A DNA stretch of 64,000 nucleotides from Alphaproteobacteria bacterium. GTDB taxonomy: Bacteria > Pseudomonadota > Alphaproteobacteria > Caulobacterales > Parvularculaceae. This document shows positions 1 to 8,238 of the stretch, in pieces; within the stretch, counting starts at the first letter, position 1; every line of letters starts with the position of its first letter. The position numbers and the translations under genes were made by a program. The stretch covers positions 186,001 through 250,000 of the forward strand of contig WGLT01000012.1 in NCBI GenBank assembly GCA_016125425.1. Reading direction: 5' to 3'. The notes below the pieces were generated by a model. The model had not been told where the DNA came from. It saw only the letters and a list, made by a program, of their open reading frames with translations, and searched no databases.

Positions 1-113
1 AAACGGGCGTTTCCGTGACGCGGCTCAGCCAGGGCGTGCCGGTCGGCGGCGAGCTTGATTATCTCGACGAGGGAACGCTCGCGGCGGCGATGAAAACGCG
101 TCGCCCTGTTTGA
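1..113 (+). CDS. recR: Recombination protein RecR, C-terminal end (partial)
   Basis: The reading frame that begins at base 3 and stops at TGA 111-113 gives 36 residues with the typical RecR ending: a [15 protein letters not shown] motif followed by a D-E-G-T-L-A-A-A block and a basic tail. That block closes the TOPRIM domain of RecR, which acts with RecO and RecF in recombinational repair by loading RecA. The rest of the gene lies upstream of the window. The stop is followed by a cluster of hairpins. Confidence 0.88.
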   Translation, partial: TGVSVTRLSQGVPVGGELDYLDEGTLAAAMKTRRPV

Positions 114-135
114 ATCTGAAAGACGAAACCATCGT

Positions 136-235
136 CATCCCGGATGCGAAGCAGCGTGAAACGCTGCTTTGCTGATCCGGGATCGGTTGCAAGCGATCCC
201 GTGCGCGCCGCCTCCTCAAAGAGGCTGCGGCGCGC
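136..235. repeat. Cluster of three inverted repeats after recR
   Basis: Three hairpin-capable sequences follow each other. The first has outer arms ATCCCGGAT and ATCCGGGAT and inner arms AAGCAGCGT and ACGCTGCTT around a GAA loop. The second pairs GGGATCG with CGATCCC across about eight bases. The third pairs GCGCGCCGC with GCGGCGCGC around an inner CTC/GAG. No clear T-tract follows. They lie between convergent recR and the GT87 gene, so they may end transcription from both sides. They could also be a dispersed palindromic element of the kind common in alphaproteobacteria; I found no second copy by eye. Confidence 0.5.
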
Positions 236-272
236 GCCGGATGACGCGGAGTCGATCCTTCGTTCTGAAAAT

Positions 273-1481
273 CTAGCTGTCAGTTTCCAGTTTCGGCCGA
301 AGGCGGCGCAACACGCAGGCGAGAACGGCGAGCACGATCAGGAAAGCGTAGGAAAGGCCATAATGGCGCGTCTCGCCCGGCAGCCAGAGCGGCGCGATGA
401 ACAGCGCCGCGACGATCCATTGCTCGTATTGGAGCCAGCCTTCTTCGAGCGCGCGCCTGGCGACAACGGCGAGCGGGAAGGCGAGAATGACGAATTCATA
501 GTAATAGCCATAGGGCGTTGCGAGGAACGCGGCCGCGCAAAGAACTGCGGCGCGCAGATCCGCGTCTTTGACGCGCCGCCAGACGAGGCCGACGAGAAGG
601 GCGGCGGCGAATGCGAATGCGATCTGGAGCGCATAAGCGGCGGCGACCGGCAGGCCCGCCATGCGCGCCGCGGCGAAGGCCGTCGCCATCTTGAAGAGCG
701 GGAAACGCCCGCCGGCGAGATTGTCCGAGGCCAGATGAAAGGCTGAAATGAACGCCGCCCAGCTTGTCAGCCCGAATGTGAGAACGCTCGCGCCCGCAAG
801 GAGAACGGCGCCGGCCGCGGCGGTTAGAAACGCGCGCCAGCATCCGCCCGCGAGATAGGCGACCGGCAGCAAAACGCCGAATTGCGGTTTCACGGTCAAA
901 AGCGCAGCGGCGAGTCCGGCGAGGATCGGCCGCCTGTCCGCGTGATAGCCCGCCGCGATCAGAAGCGCCGCGGTCAGAAATCCGTTCTGTCCGGTGATGA
1001 CCGCGTGAAAGGTCGACGGCGCCGTCAGGATGACGAAGAGGAAGAGACCGCGAACGCCGGCGGCCTTGAGGCTCGCGAAAAAGGCGGCCGCGCCCGCGCC
1101 CGCCCAGACAATGAATCCCGGGACGAAGCCGAACAGCGCAAGCGGCAGGATGAGAAAGAGATAGCTCGGCGGATACTGAAAGGTGAGGCCGAATTTCTTT
1201 ACCGGCGGCCCGAGCCTTTGAAGGCTCTCTTCAAAGGCCTTCGGATCGTAAAGCGCGGCGGCGTGACCGGCCGCCGCTTCGCGCGCGGCGACGTTGAAAG
1301 CGACGTAATCGCCGCCAATCGTCGTGCCGTTCGCCAGCACATTGTCGCGCGCCGTCGAATATTGCATCGCCGCCACCCCGAGCGAGATCGCGAGCAGCGC
1401 CGCGCAGATCGCGAAGACGCGAAAACGCGTCAGACGATAGCGCGCCCAGTCGATCCCGGCGATGGACAGAACATTCTGCAC
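273..1481 (-). CDS. GT87-family (DUF2029) membrane glycosyltransferase
   Basis: This 402-residue polytopic protein has about ten hydrophobic segments and a long extracytoplasmic loop after the first one, with the G-G-D-Y-V-A-F stretch and the Q-Y-P-P-S-Y-L-F motif (residues about 100-110) typical of the GT-C superfamily GT87/DUF2029. Members use polyprenyl-phosphate sugars such as polyprenyl-P-mannose as donors outside the cytoplasmic membrane. The divergent neighbours, a polyprenyl-phosphate sugar synthase and a GtrA-like flippase, would make and flip such a donor, so a three-gene surface glycosylation unit is likely. The acceptor cannot be read from sequence. Confidence 0.8.
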   Translation of the reverse strand: MQNVLSIAGIDWARYRLTRFRVFAICAALLAISLGVAAMQYSTARDNVLANGTTIGGDYVAFNVAAREAAAGHAAALYDPKAFEESLQRLGPPVKKFGLTFQYPPSYLFLILPLALFGFVPGFIVWAGAGAAAFFASLKAAGVRGLFLFVILTAPSTFHAVITGQNGFLTAALLIAAGYHADRRPILAGLAAALLTVKPQFGVLLPVAYLAGGCWRAFLTAAAGAVLLAGASVLTFGLTSWAAFISAFHLASDNLAGGRFPLFKMATAFAAARMAGLPVAAAYALQIAFAFAAALLVGLVWRRVKDADLRAAVLCAAAFLATPYGYYYEFVILAFPLAVVARRALEEGWLQYEQWIVAALFIAPLWLPGETRHYGLSYAFLIVLAVLACVLRRLRPKLETDS

Positions 1482-1537
1482 GGGCGCGACGTTAACCGCG
1501 CCGCCTAAAGAATGGCTTAGGGCGGCGCATCGGCGCG

Positions 1538-1552
1538 TTAGGCGGGCGTTAA
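1538..1552. promoter_or_regulatory. Possible CtrA-type box, one mismatch
   Basis: TTAG, seven bases, then TTAA(C) matches the CtrA consensus TTAA-N7-TTAA with one mismatch. It lies in the divergent gap between the GT87 gene (start 1481) and the GtrB-like gene (start 1656). The match is short and could be chance. Confidence 0.25.
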
Positions 1553-1655
1553 CGAAGCCGGCGCCGCGCTACGACTTGTTTACCGTGAGGCAATAAAGAG
1601 CGTCCTAGTCTCAAAGCGGCGATGCGCGGCCGGACCGCCGGCGAAGGGCCCCGAC

Positions 1656-2702
1656 GTGAAGCTCGACAAGAAACCGACTCCCTCGGCCTCGACGCCGGCG
1701 CCGCGCGCGGAGGAAAAGCCGCGGCTGCTGTCCGTCGTCTGTCCGGCCTTCAACGAGGAGGAGACGCTTCCCGCCTTTCACCGCGCCGTGCGCAAGACGA
1801 TGAAGGACCTCGACCAGGCGTTTGAGGTCGTGTTCGTCAATGACGGCAGCCGCGACGAAACGCTGTCGCTGATGCGCCAGCTTCGCGAGCGCCATCCGAA
1901 TACGACGATTGTCGATCTCTCCCGCAATTTCGGCAAGGAGATCGCGCTCGCCGCCGGTCTCGACGCAGCGAAGGGCGACGCGGTCGTCGTCATCGACGCC
2001 GATCTTCAGGACCCGCCGGAATTGATCGGCGAGATGATCGAAGGCTGGCGCGAAGGCTATGACGTCGTTTACGCCCAGCGCCGCCGGCGCCGCGGCGAAA
2101 GCTGGCTGAAGCGCTGGACCGCAGCGGCTTTCTATCGCGTGATGCGGGCGGCGGGCCCTGTCCCCCTGCCGGAAAATGTCGGCGACTTCCGCCTGATGAG
2201 CCGCAAGGCGGTCGACGCGATCTGCCAGATGCGCGAGCGCCACCGGATGATGAAAGCGGTGTTCGCCTGGGCGGGCTTTCCGTCGAAGGTCGTGCGCTAC
2301 GACCGCAATCCCCGCGCCGCCGGCGCGACCAAGTGGAATTACTGGAAACTCTGGAACCTTTCGCTCGAGGGGCTCACCTCATCGACGCTTTTGCCGCTGA
2401 AATTGTCGACTTATGTCGGCTTCGCCGTCGCCGCGGGCGCCTTCCTCATGGGCGCCTTCTTCCTCTTCAAGAAACTGTTCTTCGGCGATCCGGTGCAGGG
2501 CTTTTCCTCGATGATCGTCGTCATGCTTTTCCTCGGCGGCGTGCAGCTTTGCGTGCTCGGCGTCATGGGCGAATATCTCGGCCGCGTTTTCAACGAGACC
2601 AAAAATCGCCCCCTCTATTTTGCGAACGCGATCCTGCCGTCCGACACTGGCGGCGCGGCCGAAACCGGCGACGCGGCCGCGGCGCCGCGCCGCATCGCCT
2701 GA
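1656..2702 (+). CDS. GT2 polyprenyl-phosphate glycosyltransferase (GtrB/DPM1-like)
   Basis: The 348-residue protein has an N-terminal GT-A domain (V-C-P-A-F-N-E-E near residue 28, donor motif D-A-D-L-Q-D-P-P near 113) and two C-terminal membrane segments (about 248-272 and 284-308). This is the layout of GtrB/ArnC-type enzymes, which transfer a hexose from a nucleotide sugar to polyprenyl phosphate on the cytoplasmic side. The start is GTG at 1656. The product would be flipped by the GtrA-like protein encoded next and used by the divergent GT87 enzyme. Sugar specificity is not evident. Confidence 0.88.
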   Translation: MKLDKKPTPSASTPAPRAEEKPRLLSVVCPAFNEEETLPAFHRAVRKTMKDLDQAFEVVFVNDGSRDETLSLMRQLRERHPNTTIVDLSRNFGKEIALAAGLDAAKGDAVVVIDADLQDPPELIGEMIEGWREGYDVVYAQRRRRRGESWLKRWTAAAFYRVMRAAGPVPLPENVGDFRLMSRKAVDAICQMRERHRMMKAVFAWAGFPSKVVRYDRNPRAAGATKWNYWKLWNLSLEGLTSSTLLPLKLSTYVGFAVAAGAFLMGAFFLFKKLFFGDPVQGFSSMIVVMLFLGGVQLCVLGVMGEYLGRVFNETKNRPLYFANAILPSDTGGAAETGDAAAAPRRIA

Positions 2703-2703
2703 C

Positions 2704-3156
2704 ATGGGCGCGCACGAGACGGTCCGGACGCTGCGCGCGCATGCGCCGCGCGTCACGCGCTTCGCCCTGGTGGGGCTTGTCTGCGCGGCGGTCGATTTCT
2801 CGCTCTTTGCGCTGCTTGTCGGGGCGGGCGCGCCCCCGGTCCTTGCGAATATCCCGTCTTTCATGACCGCGAATGTCGCGGCGTATTTTCTTCACGCGCG
2901 CGTCACCTTCCGCCGCGGCGGCGCCCCGGCGGGCACCTCCTTTACGGGCTATGCGCGCTTCTTCGGCGCCTATGTTTTCTCGCTCGTTCTTTCGACGACG
3001 GTCGTCGGGGTCTTTTCGCCGCGTTTCGGGCCGCTGCCCGCCAAGCTCGGCGCGACCGGTCTTGCTGCGGCGAGCAATTATCTTGCGAACCATTTCCTGG
3101 TTTTCCGGACGTCTGAGGAAAACGAGCGCGCGGGCGGACCGGCCGAATCGGCCTAA
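2704..3156 (+). CDS. GtrA-like membrane protein (putative lipid-sugar flippase)
   Basis: 150 residues with four hydrophobic segments, a V-T-R-F-A-L-V-G start and the closing N-Y-L-A-N-H-F-L-V-F motif mark the GtrA/DPMS3 family (PF04138). These proteins are thought to help translocate polyprenyl-phosphate sugars across the membrane. ATG 2704 lies two bases after the stop of the GtrB-like gene, so the pair is translationally coupled. The reading frame is open further upstream inside the previous gene, but the family homology begins only after this ATG. Confidence 0.85.
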   Translation: MGAHETVRTLRAHAPRVTRFALVGLVCAAVDFSLFALLVGAGAPPVLANIPSFMTANVAAYFLHARVTFRRGGAPAGTSFTGYARFFGAYVFSLVLSTTVVGVFSPRFGPLPAKLGATGLAAASNYLANHFLVFRTSEENERAGGPAESA

Positions 3157-3165
3157 TGTTCATGA

Positions 3166-4728
3166 ATGGTTCTCAAATTTCTGACGCAGGCGGGGCTCTC
3201 GCCGGGCGGGCCGGCCTTCTGGTTCGTTCTGGCGGCGCTGCTTTTTGCGGGGTTTTCGCTGTCGCTCGCCCTCGGCGCGCTGTCGGGGCGGGGAAAGCGC
3301 GCGCGTCTTGAGCCGGGCGCCCTCGATCCCCTGAAGGAGGCGATCGCGGCGGCCGACCGCGTCGTGCGCGACGAGACCGCGCGCATGCGCAATGAAGCCG
3401 AAGCGCGCGGGGAGCAATTGCGCGCGGCGATGCGCCAGGAAATGGAGGCGGGCAGGGCCGCGCTCGATCAGCGCCTTGAAGCCTCCTCGGGCGCGCAGGC
3501 GAAAGCCGGCGAAGCGCTGCGGTCGGAAGTCGCAAAAACCATGGCGCTTTTCGGCGAAGGGCTTAAGGGCGACGTCAACGCGCTTTCCTCGACGCTTAAA
3601 GAGCGGATCGGCAATTTCGCCGAAAGCCTCAGCGCGCAGCAATCGGCGTTTGAAAAAGGCGTCGGCGAAAAACTTTCGGCGATGGTCGAAAGCCTCAACG
3701 CGCTCGCCAGGGCGAACGCCGAAGCGCAGGCCGAACTTAAAAAGACGGTCGAAGGGCGACTCGACCAGCTGCGCGCCGAAAACGAAGCCAAGCTCGAACA
3801 GATGCGCGCAACCGTCGATGAAAAGCTCCAGTCGACGCTCGAAAAGCGTCTCGGCGAATCGTTCAAGCATGTGAGCGAGCGGCTGGAGCAGGTGCATCGC
3901 GGCCTCGGCGAGATGCAGACTCTGGCGGTCGGCGTCGGCGATTTGAAGAAAGTGCTTTCCAATGTGAAAGATCGCGGCGGCTGGGCGGAGGTCCAGCTCG
4001 GCGCGCTGCTCGACCAGATGCTTGCGCGCGAGCAATATGTCGTCAATGCGCGCATCGACCCCAATTCTCAGCAAACGGTCGAATTTGCGGTGAAACTTCC
4101 CGGCGCCGATAATGATCGCGAAGTGCTTTTGCCGATCGACGCGAAGTTTCCGAAGGAGGATTACGAACGCCTGATCGCCGCATGGGAGGCGGGCGATGCG
4201 GAGGCGTCGCGCGCCGCGCTCGACGCGCTTGAAAAAGTCATCGAGGCGGAAGCGAGGAAAATATCGGAGAAATATATCCGTCCGCCCTATTCGACGGATT
4301 TCGCGATCCTGTTCCTGCCGACGGAAGGCCTTTTCGCCGAAGCGATGCGCCGCGCCGGCCTCGTGCAGCGTCTGCAAGCCAAATACAAAGTGACCGTGGC
4401 CGGCCCGACGACGCTCGCGGCGCTTTTGACGTCGCTGCAAATGGGTTTCCGGACGCTCGCCATTCAGGAGCGATCGAGCGAGGTCTGGGAAGTGCTCGCG
4501 GAAGCCAAGTCGGAATTCGAGAAATACGCCGGCGTCTGGGACAAGCTCGCCAAACAGCTCTCGACCGCGCAGAATACGGTCGAGGAGGCGGGCCGGCGCA
4601 CGCGCGCCGTCTCGCGCAAACTGCGCAATGTCGAATCGCTCGACGCGCCGCGGCCCGCATCCATGCTGACCTTTCTCGATCAGGAGGCGGAGGAAGAGGA
4701 CGCCGCCGAGGCCGGGCGTGGGGCCTGA
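3166..4728 (+). CDS. rmuC: DNA recombination protein RmuC (first of two in the window)
   Basis: 520 residues: an N-terminal membrane anchor (about 17-38), a long charged coiled-coil to about residue 250, then the conserved RmuC nuclease-like core with G-G-W-A-E-V-Q-L, L-P-I-D-A-K-F-P (near 325), F-L-P-T-E-G (near 382) and a G-P-T-T-L-A-A-L-L motif. RmuC limits recombination at inverted repeats in E. coli and is placed in the PD-(D/E)XK superfamily. It starts ten bases after gtrA. The gap behind it is entirely filled by a dispersed repeat that also follows the second RmuC-family gene at 21 kb. Confidence 0.92.
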   Translation: MVLKFLTQAGLSPGGPAFWFVLAALLFAGFSLSLALGALSGRGKRARLEPGALDPLKEAIAAADRVVRDETARMRNEAEARGEQLRAAMRQEMEAGRAALDQRLEASSGAQAKAGEALRSEVAKTMALFGEGLKGDVNALSSTLKERIGNFAESLSAQQSAFEKGVGEKLSAMVESLNALARANAEAQAELKKTVEGRLDQLRAENEAKLEQMRATVDEKLQSTLEKRLGESFKHVSERLEQVHRGLGEMQTLAVGVGDLKKVLSNVKDRGGWAEVQLGALLDQMLAREQYVVNARIDPNSQQTVEFAVKLPGADNDREVLLPIDAKFPKEDYERLIAAWEAGDAEASRAALDALEKVIEAEARKISEKYIRPPYSTDFAILFLPTEGLFAEAMRRAGLVQRLQAKYKVTVAGPTTLAALLTSLQMGFRTLAIQERSSEVWEVLAEAKSEFEKYAGVWDKLAKQLSTAQNTVEEAGRRTRAVSRKLRNVESLDAPRPASMLTFLDQEAEEEDAAEAGRGA

Positions 4729-4745
4729 ACGGTCCGGTAATTTAT

Positions 4746-5160
4746 CCGTTCCCCAACGGGTTGTGCGGCGAAAGGCGAAGGATTCCGGCGGCTTAAGCCG
4801 GAACGTTCGATAGATATCGAACAACTTATCGACCGGCTCCGGCGCGGGCGTAAACTGCGCGCCATGAAGACGCGTTGTTTGCTTCGGTTTTCGAGCGGCC
4901 GTCGCGGGTTTTCGCAGCTCGCGGCTCTCCCGCAAGCGCGAGAGCGGCCGGCGTCTGCGACGGCGCCGCGGCGTCTTGCGATCGTCCTGGCCGCCGGACA
5001 GGGGGCGGAATCGGTCAGCGTCCGGAAGAAAATCCCCGCGCCCATTCGCTTTGCGCGTGCGCAATTGCGCAATCCGGCGAAAGGCGAATTGCGCAAAGAC
5101 GGCCGGAACGCGAGGAAAAGCGGGGGTCGATCAGATTCGGGCTTTTCCGAATTGCGCAAT
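4746..5160 (-). repeat. Two-part dispersed repeat, copy 1
   Basis: Read on the minus strand this element has two conserved parts, 5160-5058 and 4876-4746, separated by 181 bases I cannot align. The first part contains several TTGCGC/GCGCAA motifs. The second holds the palindrome GTTCGATATCTATCGAAC, a hairpin with arms TTCCGGC and GCCGGAA, and a CGCACAACCC block. A diverged copy with the same order lies at 21031-21370 on the plus strand, roughly 75-80 percent identical over the alignable parts by eye. The element fills the gap between rmuC (stop 4728) and the hisN-like gene (stop 5167). I see no credible protein in it. Confidence 0.85.
4805..4822. repeat. 18-bp palindrome GTTCGATA-NN-TATCGAAC
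   Basis: Perfect eight-base arms around GA. The same arms occur at 21293-21310 within the second repeat copy and alone at 44064-44081. This could be an operator for a dimeric regulator or a structural part of the repeat. Confidence 0.7.
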
Positions 5161-5166
5161 CCGCCC

Positions 5167-5976
5167 TCAGCGCGACAGGAAGGCGACGGCCTCGGCGTGG
5201 AGCGCCGGGCTTGCGGCGGCGAGAACGCGCCCGCGCGGGTCTTGCCCGAGCGGCTCTCCCTCCCATCCGGTGATGACGCCGCCCGCGCCCTCGATGACGG
5301 GCACGAGCGCGGCGTAGTCGTGGCGCTTGAGGCTTGCTTCCGCGACGAGATCGATTTCGCCGAGCGCAAGCAGGCCGTAGGCGTAGGCGTCGAGGCTGAA
5401 GCGCGCGAGGCGCGCGGCGTGCGTCAGGCGCAGGAATGCCTCCGCTTCCTCGCCGGTGAAATAGCCGCCGGCGCGCGGATCGGTCGTCGACACCCGCGCC
5501 TCGGCGAGGCGTCGGGCGCCGCTCACGCGGCAGGCGCGACGCTCGGCTCCGCGCTGATGCGCGCTTGCGCCGCCCCATCCGGTCCAGCGCTCGCCGGTGA
5601 AAGGCTGGTCGATGACGCCGATGACGGGCGCGCCCTTGCGTTCCAGCGCGATCAGAGTCGCCCAGCTCGGCGCGCCGCAGCAGAAGGCGCGCGTTCCGTC
5701 GACCGGATCGATGACCCATCGCCATTCCGCGCCGGCGTTTTCTTCGCCGAACTCCTCGCCGATGACGCCATGGGCGGGAAAGGATTCCCTGATCAGACGG
5801 CGCAGCGCGCGCTCGGCTTCGCGGTCCGCATCGGTGACAGGATCGAACGCGGCTTTCGACTTGTTGTCGGCGCGCGCGCCGGCGCGAAAGCGCGGCAGGG
5901 TTTCGGCCCGCGCCGCGTCGGCGAGGCGGGATGCAAACTGTGCGAATTCGGAAAGGTCTTCTGCGCGTTTCGCCAT
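5167..5976 (-). CDS. hisN: Inositol monophosphatase family, probably histidinol-phosphatase HisN
   Basis: 269 residues with the Mg-dependent phosphatase motifs in order: D-P-V-T-D-A-D (near 45), G-E-E-F-G (near 72), W-V-I-D-P-V-D-G-T-R-A-F (near 90) and a C-terminal W-E-G-containing block, slightly changed from the usual W-D. The D-G-T-R-A-F form with the following P-x-W-x-T-L-I-A-L is characteristic of HisN-type histidinol-phosphatases rather than inositol phosphatases (D-G-T-x-N-F). It would make histidinol from histidinol phosphate. It converges on rmuC across the dispersed repeat. No other his gene is in the window. Confidence 0.82.
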   Translation of the reverse strand: MAKRAEDLSEFAQFASRLADAARAETLPRFRAGARADNKSKAAFDPVTDADREAERALRRLIRESFPAHGVIGEEFGEENAGAEWRWVIDPVDGTRAFCCGAPSWATLIALERKGAPVIGVIDQPFTGERWTGWGGASAHQRGAERRACRVSGARRLAEARVSTTDPRAGGYFTGEEAEAFLRLTHAARLARFSLDAYAYGLLALGEIDLVAEASLKRHDYAALVPVIEGAGGVITGWEGEPLGQDPRGRVLAAASPALHAEAVAFLSR

Positions 5977-6089
5977 TGGCGCCGATCATGGCGACGGGGG
6001 CGGGGGCTTGCAAGAAAGTCCGCGGCTCCGGGCGGCGAATCGGGCGCAAGACGCGCTTCGCCATGCGCCGCCGCGCCCGCAGCGGCGCG

Positions 6090-6122
6090 GAGCGCCGGAT
6101 CGGATCGGACCGTCCGGCGCTC
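6090..6122. terminator. Hairpin at the 3' end of the XRE regulator
   Basis: Perfect ten-base arms GAGCGCCGGA and TCCGGCGCTC with a 13-base loop; the right arm touches the stop codon of the regulator gene. There is no T-tract on either strand, so this is at best a transcript end-stabilising stem or a weak terminator. Confidence 0.4.
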
Positions 6123-6517
6123 TATTCGCCTGACATCGCCTTGGCGAGATCGAGAAGGCGCCGGCGCGGCTCTTCTCCGAGATTGTAAAAGGCCCGGACC
6201 AGATCGATCGTCTCCTTGTTGGAGAAGACGTCCGCGGGCGCCTTGCCGCCGGCGCTGCCGTTCGGGCCCGCAGGGCGCGTCTCGGCCTGATCGTGATCTC
6301 CGTTCAGCCCTTCGAAGAAATATGCGACGGGCACGTCGAGCGCTTTGGCGAGCGACCAAAGCCGTGATGCGGAGATGCGGTTCGCGCCGCTCTCATATTT
6401 CTGGATCTGCTGGAAGCGGATGTTCACTTCCTCCGCCAGCCTTTGTTGGGTGTAGCCGAGCAGGCGGCGGCGCTGCCGCAGCCGCTTGCCGACGTAAAGA
6501 TCGATCGGATTCGCCAT
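6122..6517 (-). CDS. XRE-family HTH transcriptional regulator
   Basis: 131 residues. The Cro/C1-type HTH spans about residues 9-65, with Y-T-Q-Q-R-L-A-E as the first helix, F-Q-Q-I-Q-K-Y-E-S-G in the recognition region and R-I-S-A-S-R-L-W behind it. The rest is a short acidic C-terminal region ending in a predicted helix. I chose ATG 6517 because AGGAGG lies nine bases upstream; the ATG at 6538 has worse spacing. Proteins of this pattern are common single-domain regulators in alphaproteobacteria, but the target cannot be inferred. Confidence 0.85.
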   Translation of the reverse strand: MANPIDLYVGKRLRQRRRLLGYTQQRLAEEVNIRFQQIQKYESGANRISASRLWSLAKALDVPVAYFFEGLNGDHDQAETRPAGPNGSAGGKAPADVFSNKETIDLVRAFYNLGEEPRRRLLDLAKAMSGE

Positions 6518-6735
6518 TTCTATTCGCCTCCTCGACATGCGCCCTCCGGGACGCCGCCTCGTTCGCAGACGCCGGAGGCAAACATCGTGCCGAATTCGCG
6601 GGATTGGCGTCCCGCCTCGCGCTGCGGGAGAATGCGCGCACGAAGCGCGCAGCGATTAAGGATAAATGCGGGAATGCGAAACAGCGGGCGCGGGCCGGCG
6701 GCGCCGGCGATCCCGAAACGGCGCCGTTCGCCCGC

Positions 6736-7947
6736 CTAGTCGATCATCTTGGCCGAGCGCAGCCAGAAATCCTCATCGAAACCGGGAATCTCGAGATTGG
6801 CGATGAACTGGCGCGAGGCCGCCTCCCAGGAAAATCGCTCGGCCCATTTGCGGCACGCTTGCGGGTCGCGATTGCGCCAGGCGTCGAGGCAGGCCTGTTT
6901 GAGGTCTTCATTCATCGCGCCGCAGCCCGCCGGCGCGCCGTCGAGAATTTCGAGCGGGCCGCGCACCGGATAGGCCGCGACAGGCACGCCGCAGGCGAGC
7001 GCCTCGACATTGACGAGGCCGAATGTGTCGGTGCGCGACGGGAAAACAAAAACGTCGGAGCCCTGATAATATTTCGTCAGTTCTTCGCCGAATTTCGGTC
7101 CGACGAAAACGGCGCTCTTGTACTTGGCTTCAAGTTCGGCGCGCTGCGGGCCGTCCCCGACAATGAGCTTCGTACCCGGAAGATCGATCGAAAGGAAATC
7201 CTCAATGCTCTTTTCGACTGCAAGGCGTCCGACATAAAGGAAGATCGGCCGTTCGAGATGATCGAGGAAAGAGCGGTCGCCGGGGCGGAAGGCTTCGAGG
7301 TCGACGCCGCGCGCCCACAGCTTCATCTTGGTGAATCCGCGCTCTTTGAGCTCGGCGATCAGGCCGGGCGTCGCCACCATCATGGTCTCGCCGTCCTTGT
7401 GAAAGTCCTTGAGGACCGCATAGCCCCAGGAGATCGGCACGGCCCAGCGTTCGGCGGCGTATTCGGGAAAGCGCGTGTGAAAGCTCGTGGTGAACGGATA
7501 GCCGCGACGCTTGCAAAAACGCCGCGCCGCGCGCCCGATCGGACCTTCCGTCGCAATATGAATGGCGTCCGGTTTGAAGTCATTGATGATCTTCGCAACG
7601 CGCCGGTTCGGCAGAAGCGACAGCCGGATTTCCGGATAGGACGGCAGGGGCACCGACCGGAATTCGTTCGGCGTGATGTAGCGCACTTCATTGCCGAAGC
7701 GCGAAAGGATCTGGCCGAGCGTGTCGAGCGTTCTGACGACGCCGTTGAGCTGAGGCTTCCAGGCGTCTGTCGCGATGATGATGCGAAGCCCGCCTTGCGA
7801 ACTCGGCATCTGAAAGCGCTGGCGCGGCCGGGTGAGCCGGCCGACGCCGGAGCCGAGCCTTTTGAGCGCGCCTTTTTTCTTCTTGGCGGGCGCCTCGCCG
7901 GAAGCCGGCGTATCGCCGAGCGGCGGCGCGGAACTTTCGTCCGGCAT
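6736..7947 (-). CDS. GT4-family glycosyltransferase
   Basis: 403 residues. After a basic, low-complexity N-terminus (about 50 residues) comes a GT-B fold: A-T-D-A-W-K-P-Q-L-N-G-V-V-R-T near 61, a central Y-V-G-R-L-A-V-E-K and the C-terminal E-A-L-A-C-G-V-P-V-A block with the preceding P-S-R-T-D-T-F-G. This is the pattern of the GT4 mannosyltransferases related to MgtA and to diacylglycerol glycosyltransferases, so a membrane-lipid or lipid-linked acceptor is plausible. A good AGGAGA precedes ATG 7947 by eight bases. It is monocistronic, far from the capsule-like cluster. Confidence 0.87.
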   Translation of the reverse strand: MPDESSAPPLGDTPASGEAPAKKKKGALKRLGSGVGRLTRPRQRFQMPSSQGGLRIIIATDAWKPQLNGVVRTLDTLGQILSRFGNEVRYITPNEFRSVPLPSYPEIRLSLLPNRRVAKIINDFKPDAIHIATEGPIGRAARRFCKRRGYPFTTSFHTRFPEYAAERWAVPISWGYAVLKDFHKDGETMMVATPGLIAELKERGFTKMKLWARGVDLEAFRPGDRSFLDHLERPIFLYVGRLAVEKSIEDFLSIDLPGTKLIVGDGPQRAELEAKYKSAVFVGPKFGEELTKYYQGSDVFVFPSRTDTFGLVNVEALACGVPVAAYPVRGPLEILDGAPAGCGAMNEDLKQACLDAWRNRDPQACRKWAERFSWEAASRQFIANLEIPGFDEDFWLRSAKMID

Positions 7948-8109
7948 GAAAGCATCTCCTTCAGGCGCAGGGCCGGGTCGAGTTAAGGAAATTTGGCGCG
8001 CGTGACAATCGGCGGCAATGGTCTTAGCGGCGGCTTCTCGCGGGCGATCCCGAGCGCTGTCAAGTTTTTATTGCGCCGCAAAAATTTTGTGTTGCATTGC
8101 AGCGGAGAA

Positions 8110-8208
8110 GGGCGTAAATTCTGTTCGTGGCGTTGTTCAGCGCCACGGCCCTTCTTGGGCGTTTCCTCCCTAAACTTTTTACCGCGGGCTCGTCCCGCGG
8201 TTTTTTTT
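8110..8208 (+). ncRNA. suhB/mmgR-family small RNA
   Basis: The segment has the layout of the alphaproteobacterial suhB (mmgR, alpha-r8) RNAs. There is a first hairpin with arms GTGGCG (8127-8132) and CGCCAC (8141-8146), a small GCCC/GGGC hairpin, and a single-stranded anti-Shine-Dalgarno TTTCCTCCC (8162-8170) followed by TAAACTT. It ends in a strong intrinsic terminator with arms CCGCGGG and CCCGCGG and eight T. mmgR of Sinorhizobium limits polyhydroxybutyrate granules; a CU-rich loop suggests base-pairing with ribosome-binding sites. The 5' end is estimated. It lies in the gap between two minus-strand genes. Confidence 0.78.
8182..8208 (+). terminator. Intrinsic terminator of the small RNA
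   Basis: Seven-base GC arms CCGCGGG and CCCGCGG, five-base loop, then TTTTTTTT. Reads on the plus strand only. Confidence 0.9.
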
Positions 8209-8238
8209 GTTAAATTTCAAAGTATTGAACGGCGGCCG

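Noticed and set aside
4746..5160. A small protein in the repeat, because one translated frame is alike in both copies (FDIYRTFRL)
   Set aside because: Similarity is equal in other frames, lengths differ, there is no ribosome-binding site, and the palindrome explains the conserved peptide. DNA-level conservation is sufficient.
4864..7986. 1040-residue plus-strand open frame
   Set aside because: Runs antisense to hisN-like, XRE and GT4 genes, and begins inside the dispersed repeat. Composition is that of a shadow frame.
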